NCBI GenBank assembly: GCA_030641105.1
Contig: DAOWHZ010000013.1
Coordinates: 1-41,738 of the forward strand
Direction of reading: 5' to 3'
From: a bacterium
GTDB lineage: Bacteria > Patescibacteria > ABY1 > BM507 > VMTK01
Length of the DNA stretch: 41,738 nucleotides
Positions 24,625 to 33,067 of this stretch are shown in pieces. The translations under genes and the position numbers were made by a program. The notes under the pieces are model-generated. The model was not told the DNA's origin, made no database searches, and worked only from the letters and a program-made list of their open reading frames with translations. How positions within the stretch are numbered: position 1 is the first letter of the stretch; each line of letters begins with the position of its first letter.

Positions 24625-25032
24625 ATGATATTATACATTAACACAACTCAAGGTGATGACATTATAATTGCCCTAAAAGATGGCGGTAGAGTAGTGGCAC
24701 AAAAAAAATTCAAAGCCAAATACAGCCAAGCGGAAAAACTCTTGCCAATGATTGATAAAATACTGGCGCAGAATAATTTAAAGATTAAAGATATACAAAA
24801 AATTAAAGTTGCCAATGTTGATGGAAGTTTCACTGCTTTGCGCATTGGCGTTGTTACAGCTAATTCTTTGGGATATGCATTGGGTGTGCCCGTAGAACCG
24901 TCAGAGTCCTCCCGCTTAGGCGGGAGAGACTCTGACGAGGCAGAGAGAAAAATTAAGAATCAAAAATATGGGTTTAATATTGTAGAGCCGATTTATAGCA
25001 AAGAGCCAAATATCACCTCGCGTAACGCATAA
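24625..25032 (+). CDS. tsaB: TsaB-like threonylcarbamoyladenosine biosynthesis protein, short
   Basis: TsaB supports TsaD in making t6A in tRNAs. 135 residues from ATG 24625 (MILYINTTQGDD); starting at 24598 adds unrelated residues. Family features: the beta-strand LYINTT, KLLPMIDKIL and VANVDGSFTALRIGVVTANSLGYALGVPV, equal to the GPGSFTGLRIG region. Only the first domain is present, so it is shorter than the usual 200 or more residues. A 37-bp palindrome at residues about 92-104 lies near its end and may have contributed to truncation. The C-terminus falls in a GCGTAACGC repeat. Confidence 0.82.
   Translation: MILYINTTQGDDIIIALKDGGRVVAQKKFKAKYSQAEKLLPMIDKILAQNNLKIKDIQKIKVANVDGSFTALRIGVVTANSLGYALGVPVEPSESSRLGGRDSDEAERKIKNQKYGFNIVEPIYSKEPNITSRNA
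24900..24936. repeat. In-frame palindrome inside tsaB
   Basis: GTCAGAGTC then CTCCCGC pair with GCGGGAG and GACTCTGAC around TTAG, with one bulged A. It encodes SESSRLGGRDSD. Confidence 0.85.
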
Positions 25033-25073
25033 CGATTGTTAATTTGTTATGCGTTATGCGTTATGAGTTATGC
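25018..25073. repeat. Inverted CGTAACGCATAACG words after tsaB
   Basis: TCGCGTAACGCATAACG (25018-25034) is mirrored by GTTATGCGTTATGAGTTATG (from 25050). It begins in the last codons of tsaB; the same words lie at 23595, 23770 and 26392-26423. Confidence 0.65.
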
Positions 25074-25126
25074 GAGATTGTGGATGAAATGTTAAGAACT
25101 TTATAGTTTTTTAATCAATATTTAAT

Positions 25127-25161
25127 AAAATCCCCTTACTTTTCAACAAGTGGGGGATTTT
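25127..25161 (+). terminator. Terminator upstream of the mraZ promoter
   Basis: AAAATCCCC (25127-25135) pairs with GGGGATTTT (25153-25161). It separates tsaB from the dcw operon. Confidence 0.75.
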
Positions 25162-25232
25162 GTTATTGAAGTGGTTTATTTCTATAATAAAAAATTGCTT
25201 ATTTTAGCTAAATATATAGTGGGGCGAAATAA

Positions 25233-25261
25233 TTGACAATAGGGGATAGGTGGTGTATAAT
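25233..25261 (+). promoter_or_regulatory. Consensus promoter of the mraZ operon
   Basis: TTGACA (25233-25238), exactly 17 bp, TATAAT (25256-25261): a full match to the primary sigma consensus. The start would be near 25268, about 430 bases before mraZ. Confidence 0.92.
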
Positions 25262-25270
25262 TAAATTAGA

Positions 25271-25296
25271 ATGGTAGAAAGTGGGGAAAAGTGGAG
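25271..25296 (+). promoter_or_regulatory. Probable MraZ operator, three boxes
   Basis: TGG repeats at 25272, 25282 and 25292, in TGGTA, TGGGG and TGGAG contexts, have a 10-bp period. MraZ is known to bind TGGGN direct repeats with 5-bp spacers upstream of its own gene. The boxes lie at the predicted transcription start, so binding should repress. Confidence 0.75.
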
Positions 25297-25516
25297 AAAT
25301 TTTAAGCTTAAACTAAGAATTAAGATGGATTATGAATTTTTGGGTAGCTTATTAAAATTTTAAATAAAAAAACAAAAATTTATTTCCAGTATTGCTCATT
25401 TAAATCAAATTTTAATTCAGCCAAGATAATACACGCTAGATTAAAATTTTGATTAATGTGTTAGTTTCTGGAGATAGAGGCGGTCCTGCGCCTAATCAGG
25501 GAATTTTTATTTAATT

Positions 25517-25572
25517 AAGGCGAAGAAGGGGTCTGATCTACCGATAAGGCGATCAGTCTCCTCGTTGGCCTT
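25517..25572 (+). other. Structured hairpin in the long mraZ leader
   Basis: AAGGC (25517-25521) pairs with GCCTT (25568-25572), and CTGATC pairs with GATCAG (near 25533 and 25551). Just before it GGCGGTCCTGCGCC can fold. The rest of 25300-25516 is AT-rich and contains no gene. There is no T-run, so this is not an ordinary terminator. Confidence 0.45.
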
Positions 25573-25587
25573 ATAAATGAATAATTA

Positions 25588-25692
25588 AAAATGCAAAATG
25601 AATAATGAATGTAAAATAAAAAATTAAATAATGTAAATTGTAATAATTTTTCATTGTCATTATTCATTTTTACTTTTGCATTTTGCATTTGC
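25588..25692. repeat. Inverted AT-rich word repeat before mraZ (type D)
   Basis: AAAATGCAAAATGAATAATG at the left mirrors CATTATTCATTTTTACTTTT with GCATTTTGCATT at the right. A second copy separates fmt and def (32373-32474). Confidence 0.7.
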
Positions 25693-25695
25693 ATC

Positions 25696-26127
25696 ATGTT
25701 TATCGGCGAATACAAGCACAATTTAGATAACAAAGGCAGATTGGCTGTACCAGCTAAATTTCGCGCTATTTTAAAAGGCGGAGCAGTTGTCACGCGCGGT
25801 TTGGATAATTGCCTTTTTTTATACTCTAAAAAAGAGTGGACCGAGCTGGCTAAAAAAATATCTAGTTTACCTATTAACAAGGCCAATGATCGCGCTTTTG
25901 CCCGTTTAATGTTAGCTGGCGCTATGGATGTTGATTTTGATAATCAGGGACGGATAATGCTGCCTGAATATTTAAGAAAATTTGCTCGGCTAAAAAAGAA
26001 AGTAGTTATTGCCGGGCTCTATGATCGATTAGAAATTTGGGACGAGGCGGCTTGGAATAAATATAAAATGGGAACAGAAAAAAAGAGTAGTGCGATTGCG
26101 GAGGCGTTAGGGGAGTTGGGGGTGTAG
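25696..26127 (+). CDS. mraZ: Transcriptional regulator MraZ
   Basis: MraZ represses the division and cell-wall operon it begins. 143 residues from ATG 25696 (MFIGEYKHNLDNKGRLAVPA); an upstream start at 25654 lies in the repeat. Both AbrB-like repeats are present, with DNKGRLAVPAKFR and DNQGRIMLPEYLR as the DNA-binding DXXGR motifs. The boxes at 25271-25296 are the likely operator. A small ORF and rsmH follow. Confidence 0.95.
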   Translation: MFIGEYKHNLDNKGRLAVPAKFRAILKGGAVVTRGLDNCLFLYSKKEWTELAKKISSLPINKANDRAFARLMLAGAMDVDFDNQGRIMLPEYLRKFARLKKKVVIAGLYDRLEIWDEAAWNKYKMGTEKKSSAIAEALGELGV

Positions 26128-26251
26128 GGATTTTCAATCGCCGATTTTCGATTTTCGATTGCAATTATCTAAAAATAAAAAATTTATTAATTTTGCTGAA
26201 AGTTTGGAAGTAACTAAATCTAATAAATAATAAATATAATAAAACAAAAAT

Positions 26252-26392
26252 ATGACAAAAAAAATTCAATGCCAATCAAATTCTAACAAAGAAACTCAAA
26301 ATGTAAGAGTTAAGGTTATTAAAGCTCCCTTGGTTGATACTTTGCAGTTGCGGAGCGTTATTTATCAAAGGGCAAGAGCAGTGGTGTTATAA
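26252..26392 (+). CDS. 46-residue small protein between mraZ and rsmH
   Basis: ATG 26252 to TAA 26390-26392. The sequence MTKKIQCQSNSNKETQ is polar at the start and the rest, with VRVKVIKAPLVD and SVIYQRARAVVL, is basic and somewhat hydrophobic. No family recognised. Codon use resembles its neighbours, with no repeat in the ORF, which supports a real gene. Upstream is AAAACAAAAAT with no clear ribosome site. The stop adjoins a GCGTAACGC repeat. Being in the dcw operon, it could be co-expressed with division genes. Confidence 0.5.
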   Translation: MTKKIQCQSNSNKETQNVRVKVIKAPLVDTLQLRSVIYQRARAVVL

Positions 26393-26440
26393 CGCGTAAC
26401 TCGTAACGCATAACGCATAACGAGCTACTATATAAATGTG

Positions 26441-27379
26441 ATGGAGTATAAACATACGCCGGTAATGTTAAAAAAGGTTTTAGAATATTTAAATCCTCAA
26501 CCCGGACAGTATTTTATTGACTGTACTTTGGGTGGAGCAGGGTATACTTTGGAAATTGCTAAACGAGTTGGCGAAAAAGGTAGGGTATTAGCTATTGATT
26601 TAGACAAGATGGCAATAGAGAATTGCAGATTGAAGATTGTAGATTGTAGATTGAATAATATAATTTTAGTGAATAATAATTTTAGAAATTTATCAAAGAT
26701 TGCAAAGCAATATTTTAACAATAAAAAAATTAATGGAATAGTTTTTGATTTAGGATTGTCTTCAGCCCAACTTAAAGATAGAAATAGGGGATTTTCTTTT
26801 CAAAAAGATACATTACTAGACATGGCGTTTGGGCAAAGCGAGATAAGTACAATTGATATTATAAATAAATGGAAAGAAGAAAATTTTAAAAAAATCATTA
26901 GAGAGTATGGCGAGGAAAGATTTGCCAGAAAGATTACGCAGGGAATTGTTGATTATAGAAAAAACAAACAAATTAAAACAACAGGACAGTTGGTAGAAAT
27001 TATTAAAAGCGCTGTTCCAAAGAAATATCAACATGGCAAAACACATTTTGCTACCCGTACTTTTCAAGCATTGCGAATCGCAACTAATAACGAATTGGAA
27101 AATTTAAGAGAAGCCCTGCCGCAAGCGCTGGATTTGTTAACGGCTGGCGGCAGAATTGCAGTTGTTTCATACCATAGTTTAGAAGATAGAATTGTTAAAC
27201 AATTTTTTAAAACAGAATCCAAAGACTGTATATGTCCTTCAAGTTACCCAGCTTGTCGTTGCCAACATAAGGCGCGAATTAAAATATTAACTAAAAAGAT
27301 TATCAGGGCAGGAGAGGAGGAGGTCCGTGATAACCCTGGCGCTCGTAGCGCAAAATTGCGAGTAGCAGAAAAAATTTAG
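26441..27379 (+). CDS. rsmH: 16S rRNA m4C1402 methyltransferase RsmH
   Basis: Methylates N4 of C1402 in 16S rRNA. 312 residues from ATG 26441; a GTG lies directly before. Motifs: KHTPVMLKKVLEYL, DCTLGGAGYTLEI (SAM loop), FDLGLSSAQLKDRNRGFSF, HFATRTFQALRIATNNEL and VVSYHSLEDRIVKQFF. Residues about 60-75 (IENCRLKIVDCRLNNI) are encoded by repeated AGATTGNAGATTG words (26623-26660), likely a repeat insertion in a loop. Second conserved gene of the dcw operon. Confidence 0.96.
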   Translation: MEYKHTPVMLKKVLEYLNPQPGQYFIDCTLGGAGYTLEIAKRVGEKGRVLAIDLDKMAIENCRLKIVDCRLNNIILVNNNFRNLSKIAKQYFNNKKINGIVFDLGLSSAQLKDRNRGFSFQKDTLLDMAFGQSEISTIDIINKWKEENFKKIIREYGEERFARKITQGIVDYRKNKQIKTTGQLVEIIKSAVPKKYQHGKTHFATRTFQALRIATNNELENLREALPQALDLLTAGGRIAVVSYHSLEDRIVKQFFKTESKDCICPSSYPACRCQHKARIKILTKKIIRAGEEEVRDNPGARSAKLRVAEKI

Positions 27380-27479
27380 CTCCCACAAATCAACAAATCC
27401 TTTCACAAATCTACAAATATGAAATAACACGAATAATAAATATTTGTAGATTTGTTGTTGATTTGTTGATTTGTGGGAG
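27380..27479. repeat. Foldback element type A between rsmH and ftsL
   Basis: CTCCCACAAATCAACAAATC and GATTTGTTGATTTGTGGGAG are exact inverses at the two ends. It starts right after the rsmH stop and ends 16 bases before ftsL. Confidence 0.88.
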
Positions 27480-27495
27480 TTCAAATCCTATTAAT

Positions 27496-27807
27496 ATGAC
27501 TAAAACAAAAATAAAAAACAAAAAATTCAGCTTAAAAATATTCAACAGGATTTTATTTTTATTAATAATAGTGAGCGGCGTTTATTATTTAACCTGCATC
27601 AATGATTTATCTGTAAAAAGTTTTAGGATGCAAGAATTGAAAGATCAAATTAATTATTTAGATAATAAACATAGCGAATTTGAAGCAAAAATAATGTTCT
27701 TAAATTCATATAATAATTTAAGCCAGAAAGTTGAAACATTAAATATGGTAGCTATTGGAGAGATTGATTATATCGCTGGCACAGGCGTAGTTGCGGTTCA
27801 AAAGTAA
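27496..27807 (+). CDS. ftsL: FtsL/DivIC-like cell division protein
   Basis: 103 residues from ATG 27496 (MTKTKIKNKKFSLKIF). A basic cytoplasmic start precedes one membrane helix (about 17-36) and an outer coiled-coil (45-80, with LKDQINYLDNKHSEFEAKI). This shape and its place between rsmH and ftsI identify it as FtsL-like; sequence conservation in this family is low. It would join FtsB/DivIC-type partners to activate FtsW-FtsI. A repeat of ACAGATAACAG words separates it from ftsI. Confidence 0.75.
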   Translation: MTKTKIKNKKFSLKIFNRILFLLIIVSGVYYLTCINDLSVKSFRMQELKDQINYLDNKHSEFEAKIMFLNSYNNLSQKVETLNMVAIGEIDYIAGTGVVAVQK

Positions 27808-27864
27808 ATAAGATAACAGATAACAGACGACAGAAACTGTTATCTGTTGTCTGCTATCTAAAAT

Positions 27865-29763
27865 ATGAGGCCATGGCATAACAGAAAAACAATAAAAAGA
27901 GAGAGAAACCAATATAGCAATAATCGCATCAATTTAATAATGGCGATTGTTTTTTTATTAGGCGGATTAACAATTGGCAAGTTATACAGCTTACAAATTA
28001 TGAGCTATGATTTATATACGGCCTTAGCCTCTGATCAGCATCAAATTTTTAGCAAATTGGAACCTGAACGAGGTAAAATTTTTATTCAAGATAATCCAAA
28101 TAACAATTCCAATAATGAACTTTATCCAATAGCAACCAATAAAGAATTTGCTTTGGTTTATGCCATACCAAAAAATGTTAAAAAACCAAGGGAATTGGCC
28201 GAGCAATTATATAAAATTTTTAAACAAACTGAAACAGAAAAAGAAGTTGATGAATTGCTGGATGTATTGGAAGAAAATAATAAACTAAACAAAGAGTTTA
28301 GGATTGTCAAAAGAGAAGCGGAAATAAATTTGAAAAAAGAAATTATAATTGAAGAGTATTTAAAAATTTTAACAAAAAAGAATGATCCTTATGAACCAAT
28401 GGCGGAAAAAGTTGATCAAGATACTTTAGAAAAAATTAAAGAGTTGAAATCAGAAGGCATTGATTATATAATAAAAAAATATCGTTATTACCCGGAAGGC
28501 AACATTGGTTCTCATATGTTGGGTTTTGTTGGCTTTGTAGGGGATGAAAAAAGAGGACGTTATGGGCTTGAAGGATTTTTTGATCAAGAACTTTTTGGGA
28601 AATTCGGCTCAATTAAAGCAGAGCGTTCAGCTACTGGTAATGTTATAATCATTAATGATCGCGAATATAGTAAGCCGGAAAATGGCAGAGAATTAATTTT
28701 AACCATTAATCGCACAATTCAATGGACAGCTTGTCAAAAATTAAATGAAACAGCTTTGCGGCACGGAGCAGAAGGCGGCAGTATTATAATAATGGAGCCG
28801 CAAAGCGGAGCAATTTTAGCCATGTGCTCTTGGCCTGATTACAATCCTAATAATTATAATGATGTTCAAGATATTAAAATTTATAATAATCCAGTGGTTT
28901 TTGATCAATATGAACCAGGTTCAATTTTTAAAGTCATAACCATGGCAGCCGGTTTAGACCAGGGAAAAGTAACTCCAGAAACAACTTATAATGATCAAGG
29001 CCAAGTTGAAATTCCCGGCTGGCCCAAACCAATTAAAAATTCTGATTATGAAAGTCATGGTGGCCATGGCATAGTTGATATGAATACTGTTTTAGTAGAA
29101 TCGTTAAATACAGGGGCCATTTACGCCATGCAGCAAATTGGAGAAAAAGTTTTTGCGGATTATGTTAAAGATTTTGGCTTTGGAGAAAAAACAGGGATTG
29201 AATTGGAAACAGAAAGCGCAGGGGATATTCGTAATTTAACAACCAATAAAATTAAGCCAATTGATGCTGCTGTGGCTTCTTTTGGCCAAGGTATTGCTGT
29301 AACACCCTTGCAAATGATTACTGCTTGCGCAGCTATTGCTAATGGCGGAATTTTAGTCAAGCCATATTTAGTGCAGGAAATTACACATCCCAATGGTTTA
29401 AAAACCATAACCAAGCCGCAGCAAATCAGAAGAGTAATTTCAGAGCGGACCGCTTTACTACTTTCCGCAATGACTGTTAATGTAGTAGACAGTGGCCATG
29501 CTAAGCGAGCAAGAGTTAAAGGGTATTATGTCGCGGGAAAAACCGGCACAGCCCAGGTTGCATCTAAAGATAAAAGAGGTTATAGTAATAAAACAATCCA
29601 CACTTTTGTCGGGTTTGCGCCGGTTGATGAACCAAAGTTTGTTATGTTAGTAAAATTAGATGATCCAAAGGATGTTCGCTATGCGGCTTCTTCAGCCGCG
29701 CCTTTGTTTGGTGAATTAGCGGAATTTATGTTAAATTATTGGCAGGTGGAGAAGGAGAGGTAA
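27865..29763 (+). CDS. ftsI: FtsI-type penicillin-binding protein (transpeptidase)
   Basis: Crosslinks septal peptidoglycan. 632 residues: membrane helix (about 22-43), pedestal domain (about 60-265) and transpeptidase domain with all three motifs: S353-X-X-K356 in PGSIFK, S413-L-N415 and K559-T-G561 in AGKTGTAQ. RYYPEGNIGSHMLGFVG is typical of the pedestal. The pedestal contains a long charged helix region (110-195). Its partner is the SEDS protein FtsW. A cluster of small palindromes follows. Confidence 0.95.
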   Translation: MRPWHNRKTIKRERNQYSNNRINLIMAIVFLLGGLTIGKLYSLQIMSYDLYTALASDQHQIFSKLEPERGKIFIQDNPNNNSNNELYPIATNKEFALVYAIPKNVKKPRELAEQLYKIFKQTETEKEVDELLDVLEENNKLNKEFRIVKREAEINLKKEIIIEEYLKILTKKNDPYEPMAEKVDQDTLEKIKELKSEGIDYIIKKYRYYPEGNIGSHMLGFVGFVGDEKRGRYGLEGFFDQELFGKFGSIKAERSATGNVIIINDREYSKPENGRELILTINRTIQWTACQKLNETALRHGAEGGSIIIMEPQSGAILAMCSWPDYNPNNYNDVQDIKIYNNPVVFDQYEPGSIFKVITMAAGLDQGKVTPETTYNDQGQVEIPGWPKPIKNSDYESHGGHGIVDMNTVLVESLNTGAIYAMQQIGEKVFADYVKDFGFGEKTGIELETESAGDIRNLTTNKIKPIDAAVASFGQGIAVTPLQMITACAAIANGGILVKPYLVQEITHPNGLKTITKPQQIRRVISERTALLLSAMTVNVVDSGHAKRARVKGYYVAGKTGTAQVASKDKRGYSNKTIHTFVGFAPVDEPKFVMLVKLDDPKDVRYAASSAAPLFGELAEFMLNYWQVEKER

Positions 29764-29792
29764 TGTTTTCCACCGAGCTTTAACTCAGGTTC

Positions 29793-29854
29793 GTGAAGCT
29801 TTAGCTTCACTAAAATTAGCGGCTAAAGCCGCTAAAACCCGACTTAAAAGTCGG
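29793..29854. repeat. Three short palindromes in the ftsI-murF spacer
   Basis: GTGAAGCTTTAGCTTCAC (29793-29810), AGCGGCTAAAGCCGCT (29818-29833) and CCGACTTAAAAGTCGG (29839-29854). The last two motifs recur together at 38460-38496. Confidence 0.85.
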
Positions 29855-29870
29855 CAGAGGTGTAAGATTC

Positions 29871-31244
29871 ATGAAAAAAATAATTCAACTAAAACTAAAA
29901 ATTTTAGCAAAATTGATTCTGGCCAAGTACAAACCGGATGTGATTGGTATTACTGGCAGCGTGGGGAAAACCAGTACTAAAGAAGCTATTTATACAGTGT
30001 TGGCTTCTAAGTTTAAGGTGCGCAGAAATATTAAAAATTATAACAATGAAATTGGCTTACCTTTAACTATTATTGGCGCTGATTCGCCGGGCAGATCTAT
30101 TATTGGCTGGTATATTGTATTTTTAAAAGCGTTAAAACTGATTTTATTTAAAGATAAGGGTTATCCTAAAATATTGGTTTTAGAAATGGGCGTTGATCGT
30201 CCGGGAGATATGAAATATTTAAATAATATTGTTAAATGTAAAGTTGGTGTTATAACATCAATCGGGCCGGTACATTTAGAATTTTTTGGTACTATTAACA
30301 ATATTCAAAAAGAAAAAGGCGGCTTAATTAAAAATTTAACCAAATCAAGTTGGGCTGTTTTAAATTATAATGATGAAAAAGTCAGACAGACAGGAAACAA
30401 TACCGGGGCGCAGATTTTAACTTATGGTTTTGATGAAAAAGCAGATGTGAGAGCGCTCTCCTGCACTCCCGCCGGCGCTACATCCGTTGCTGAAGCTATG
30501 GATGTTAAAAAAGCTTTGGCGGGCAAGAAAGCTTTGGAGAGCAAGCCCCGGGCAGTGGATAGTGAAAATGCAAACAGTTTGGTTGGTGTGAATTTTAAAT
30601 TAAGTTATAATGGCTCTGCTGTGCCAGTTTTGCTGCCAAAAGTAATTGGTCATGCCGCAATTTACGCTGCTTTGGCCGGAGCCGCAGTAGGGATTACTTA
30701 TGGTTTGAATTTAGTGGAAATTGTTCAATCCTTGCGAGAATTTAAATCTCCGCGCGGCAGAATGAATTTAATTAAAGGAATAAAAAATACACTAATTATT
30801 GATGATACATATAATTCATCGCCTCAATCATCTATTTCAGCTTTGGATGTGGTAAATAAAATTCCTTTAGCCAAAGGCGCGCGCCGATTTGCTGTATTAG
30901 GCGATATGCTGGAATTAGGCAGTATGAGCGAGCAAGGGCATAGGCAGGTTGGCCGGCAAATTGTGAAGTTAAAAATTAATAAATTAATTGTAGTGGGGGA
31001 AAGGGCCCGGGATATTGCCAGAGGAGCCGAACAAGCCGGCATGCTATCCGATCATATTTTTCATTTTTCTCAAGCCGAAGAAGCGGGCAGGTTTATTCAA
31101 GGGAGGATTAGTGAAGGCGATTTAATTTTGGTTAAAGGCTCGCAAGGAGTGCGAATGGAGAAAATTGTTAAAGAAATAATGGCAGAGCCCTTGAGAGCCA
31201 AGGAATTGTTGGTTAGGCAGGATGAGCAATGGGATAAAATTTAA
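29871..31244 (+). CDS. murF: MurF, UDP-MurNAc-tripeptide--D-Ala-D-Ala ligase
   Basis: Adds D-Ala-D-Ala to the UDP-MurNAc tripeptide with ATP in the cytoplasm. 457 residues. ATP loop GITGSVGKTSTKEA (about 25-38), KNYNNEIGLPLTI, EMGVDRPGDM and the C-terminal IDDTYNSSPQS with AVLGDMLELG are all present. Residues about 194-229 (SCTPAGATSVAEAMDVKKAL and onward) look inserted; the DNA (30452-30556) contains GCTATGG and GCTTTGGCGGGCAAG words related to the palindromic elements. Last gene of this dcw block. Confidence 0.95.
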   Translation: MKKIIQLKLKILAKLILAKYKPDVIGITGSVGKTSTKEAIYTVLASKFKVRRNIKNYNNEIGLPLTIIGADSPGRSIIGWYIVFLKALKLILFKDKGYPKILVLEMGVDRPGDMKYLNNIVKCKVGVITSIGPVHLEFFGTINNIQKEKGGLIKNLTKSSWAVLNYNDEKVRQTGNNTGAQILTYGFDEKADVRALSCTPAGATSVAEAMDVKKALAGKKALESKPRAVDSENANSLVGVNFKLSYNGSAVPVLLPKVIGHAAIYAALAGAAVGITYGLNLVEIVQSLREFKSPRGRMNLIKGIKNTLIIDDTYNSSPQSSISALDVVNKIPLAKGARRFAVLGDMLELGSMSEQGHRQVGRQIVKLKINKLIVVGERARDIARGAEQAGMLSDHIFHFSQAEEAGRFIQGRISEGDLILVKGSQGVRMEKIVKEIMAEPLRAKELLVRQDEQWDKI

Positions 31245-31336
31245 GATTTAAGATTGCAGATTTAAGATTTATGAAGATTCACAAAAAAGAAAGACAAATT
31301 TTCAATCTGAAATTTTTATTATTGCGGATAAATTTG

Positions 31337-31408
31337 TAGCCCCACGGGGAATCGAACCCCGGTTACATGGATGAGAACCATGCGTCCTAACCACTAGACG
31401 ACAGGGCC
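31337..31408 (-). tRNA. tRNA-Glu (anticodon CTC)
   Basis: The minus strand folds as a 72-nt tRNA: acceptor GGCCCTG with TGGGGCT (three G-U pairs), D-arm with CGTCTAGTGGTTAGGACG, anticodon stem CATGG/CCATG with loop TTCTCAT, and T-arm CGGGG-TTCGATT-CCCCG. The discriminator is A and no CCA is encoded. It is 8 bp from the end of fmt and may be processed from the same transcript. Confidence 0.95.
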
Positions 31409-31415
31409 AAATTTG

Positions 31416-32363
31416 TTATTTTAATACATTTCCGACAAAATCTTTTTGTCCGCGCAGAAATTCATCACTATCCATTTCTTTTTTTCCTTCTAACTGCAGT
31501 TTTTTAATAATTAAAGCATCTTTGCCGCATTGAACCGCTAAACCATTATTATAAATAAATGTTTTGCCAGATTTATAGCTGTTAATTTCTATTGGCTGTT
31601 GTTGGACTGCTGTAATCTTGAGTCGTTTATTTTGTAGCCAAGTCCAAGCAGAAGGCCAAGATACCATGGCTCTAACAAAACGCTCTATTTCCTCTGCCGA
31701 TTCTGTCCAGTTAATTAGTCCATCTTTTTTTTGAAGCTGTTTTACGAAACTGGCTTTTGTTTCATCTTGGGGTTGAGGTTTGATTTTGTCAGCGATATAT
31801 TTTTTTAAAGTATTAATCAATAAATCAGCCCCCAGTTGCGACAATTTATCATAAAGCGAATCTCCTGTTTCATTGGATTCAATTTTGATTTCAGCTTGGG
31901 CTAAAATAGGCCCGGTATCTAATCCTTTATCCATTTTCATAATAGTTACACCGGTCTGCTTATCACCATTTAATATTGGCGCCTGGATTACAGCCGCGCC
32001 TCTATATTTTGGCAGTAATGATCCATGAACATTAATACAGCCGTATTTTGGCAGATTAAGAATCTCTTCAGAAATTAATTGGGCATAAGCAATTACAATA
32101 ATAATTCCCGATTTTAAATTTTTGATTTCAGATTGCAAATCCGCTATTCGCTTTGGCTGGAAAACTGGAATTTTATGTTTTATGGCTTCAACTTTGATTG
32201 GCGTGGGAGTGAGTATTTGTTTTCTGCCAACAGGTGCATCTGGATTAGTGATAACAGCAATAATATCAAATTGTTTGTCTTGTATTAATGCTCTGAATGC
32301 TGGGATGCCAAAGTCTGGAGTGCCGATGAAAATAGTGCGGATTTTGTTGGTTTCACAATTCAT
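31416..32363 (-). CDS. fmt: Methionyl-tRNA formyltransferase
   Basis: Formylates initiator Met-tRNA using 10-formyl-tetrahydrofolate. 315 residues. TIFIGTPDFGIPAFRALI at the start, the catalytic Asn and His in CINVHGSLLPKYRGAAVIQ and the Asp in MDKGLDTGPIL are present, followed by the C-terminal OB-like domain. The segment IADLQSEIKNLKSG (about 83-97) is encoded by repeated GATTT-AGATT words and may be a repeat-derived loop. def lies upstream, the usual pairing, and tRNA-Glu downstream. Confidence 0.95.
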   Translation of the reverse strand: MNCETNKIRTIFIGTPDFGIPAFRALIQDKQFDIIAVITNPDAPVGRKQILTPTPIKVEAIKHKIPVFQPKRIADLQSEIKNLKSGIIIVIAYAQLISEEILNLPKYGCINVHGSLLPKYRGAAVIQAPILNGDKQTGVTIMKMDKGLDTGPILAQAEIKIESNETGDSLYDKLSQLGADLLINTLKKYIADKIKPQPQDETKASFVKQLQKKDGLINWTESAEEIERFVRAMVSWPSAWTWLQNKRLKITAVQQQPIEINSYKSGKTFIYNNGLAVQCGKDALIIKKLQLEGKKEMDSDEFLRGQKDFVGNVLK

Positions 32364-32372
32364 ATAATTAAA

Positions 32373-32474
32373 TGCAAAATTAAAAGTGCAAAATGAATAA
32401 TGAATGTAAAATGAAAAATTATTAATTATTCATTCATTATTCATTTTTACTTTTGCATTTTGCACTTTTGAATT
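32373..32474. repeat. Inverted AT-rich word repeat between def and fmt (type D)
   Basis: AAAGTGCAAAATGAATAATG mirrors CATTATTCATTTTTACTTTT with GCATTTTGCACTTTT. Nearly the same as 25588-25692. Confidence 0.75.
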
Positions 32475-32951
32475 TTAGTTATCATCAATCTTTTTAATTC
32501 CCTTCGCCTTATCTATAAACAATACTCCATCCAAATGATCAATTTCATGCTGAATCACCCGAGCCATTAAACCCTGTGCTTGTATTTTTTTCTCTTTACC
32601 ATTTTTATCTAAATATTTACAAGTTACTCTTTTATGCCGTTTAACTTGGCCAAAAACATCTGGCACTGACAAGCATCCTTCTTCGCCCCATTCATTGGTT
32701 AATGATTTTTTTGTAATTTTAGGATTAATCATGCAAACAGCGCCATCTTTTGTATTAATAACAATAAGCCGGATATTTTGCCCGATTTGCGGCGCGGCCA
32801 AGCCAACTCCGTCTTTTTCCTGCATTGTTTTCGCCATATCCAAGCAAAGCTGTTGAAATTGTTTTGCTTGTATTTGTTTAATTTCAACAGATTTTTTGCG
32901 GAGAATTGGGTTGGGATTTGTGATAATTGGTAATAATTTTGGGGTTGACAT
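32475..32951 (-). CDS. def: Peptide deformylase
   Basis: Removes the formyl group from nascent proteins; metal-dependent. 158 residues. All three motifs are present: GVGLAAPQ (48-55), EGCLSVP with metal ligand C93 and QHEIDHLDG with H135, E136 and H139. The chain is slightly short at the C-terminus but complete. It pairs functionally with fmt just downstream. The plus-strand promoter of the next gene overlaps its start codon. Confidence 0.96.
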   Translation of the reverse strand: MSTPKLLPIITNPNPILRKKSVEIKQIQAKQFQQLCLDMAKTMQEKDGVGLAAPQIGQNIRLIVINTKDGAVCMINPKITKKSLTNEWGEEGCLSVPDVFGQVKRHKRVTCKYLDKNGKEKKIQAQGLMARVIQHEIDHLDGVLFIDKAKGIKKIDDN

Positions 32952-32973
32952 AGTTTTAAACTTATGCTACTAT
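32945..32973 (+). promoter_or_regulatory. Promoter of the 33068 gene, overlapping the def start
   Basis: TTGACA (32945-32950), 17 bp, TACTAT (32968-32973). It overlaps the def start codon (32949-32951) on the other strand, so the two transcription units could interfere. Confidence 0.7.
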
Positions 32974-33067
32974 TATACATTAAGAATAAAAAATTGCAAC
33001 TTTGAAAATTAAAAACAAGGGAGGGAATCATTTTTCAATAAAACAAAAAAATAATAAGGAGGGAAGG

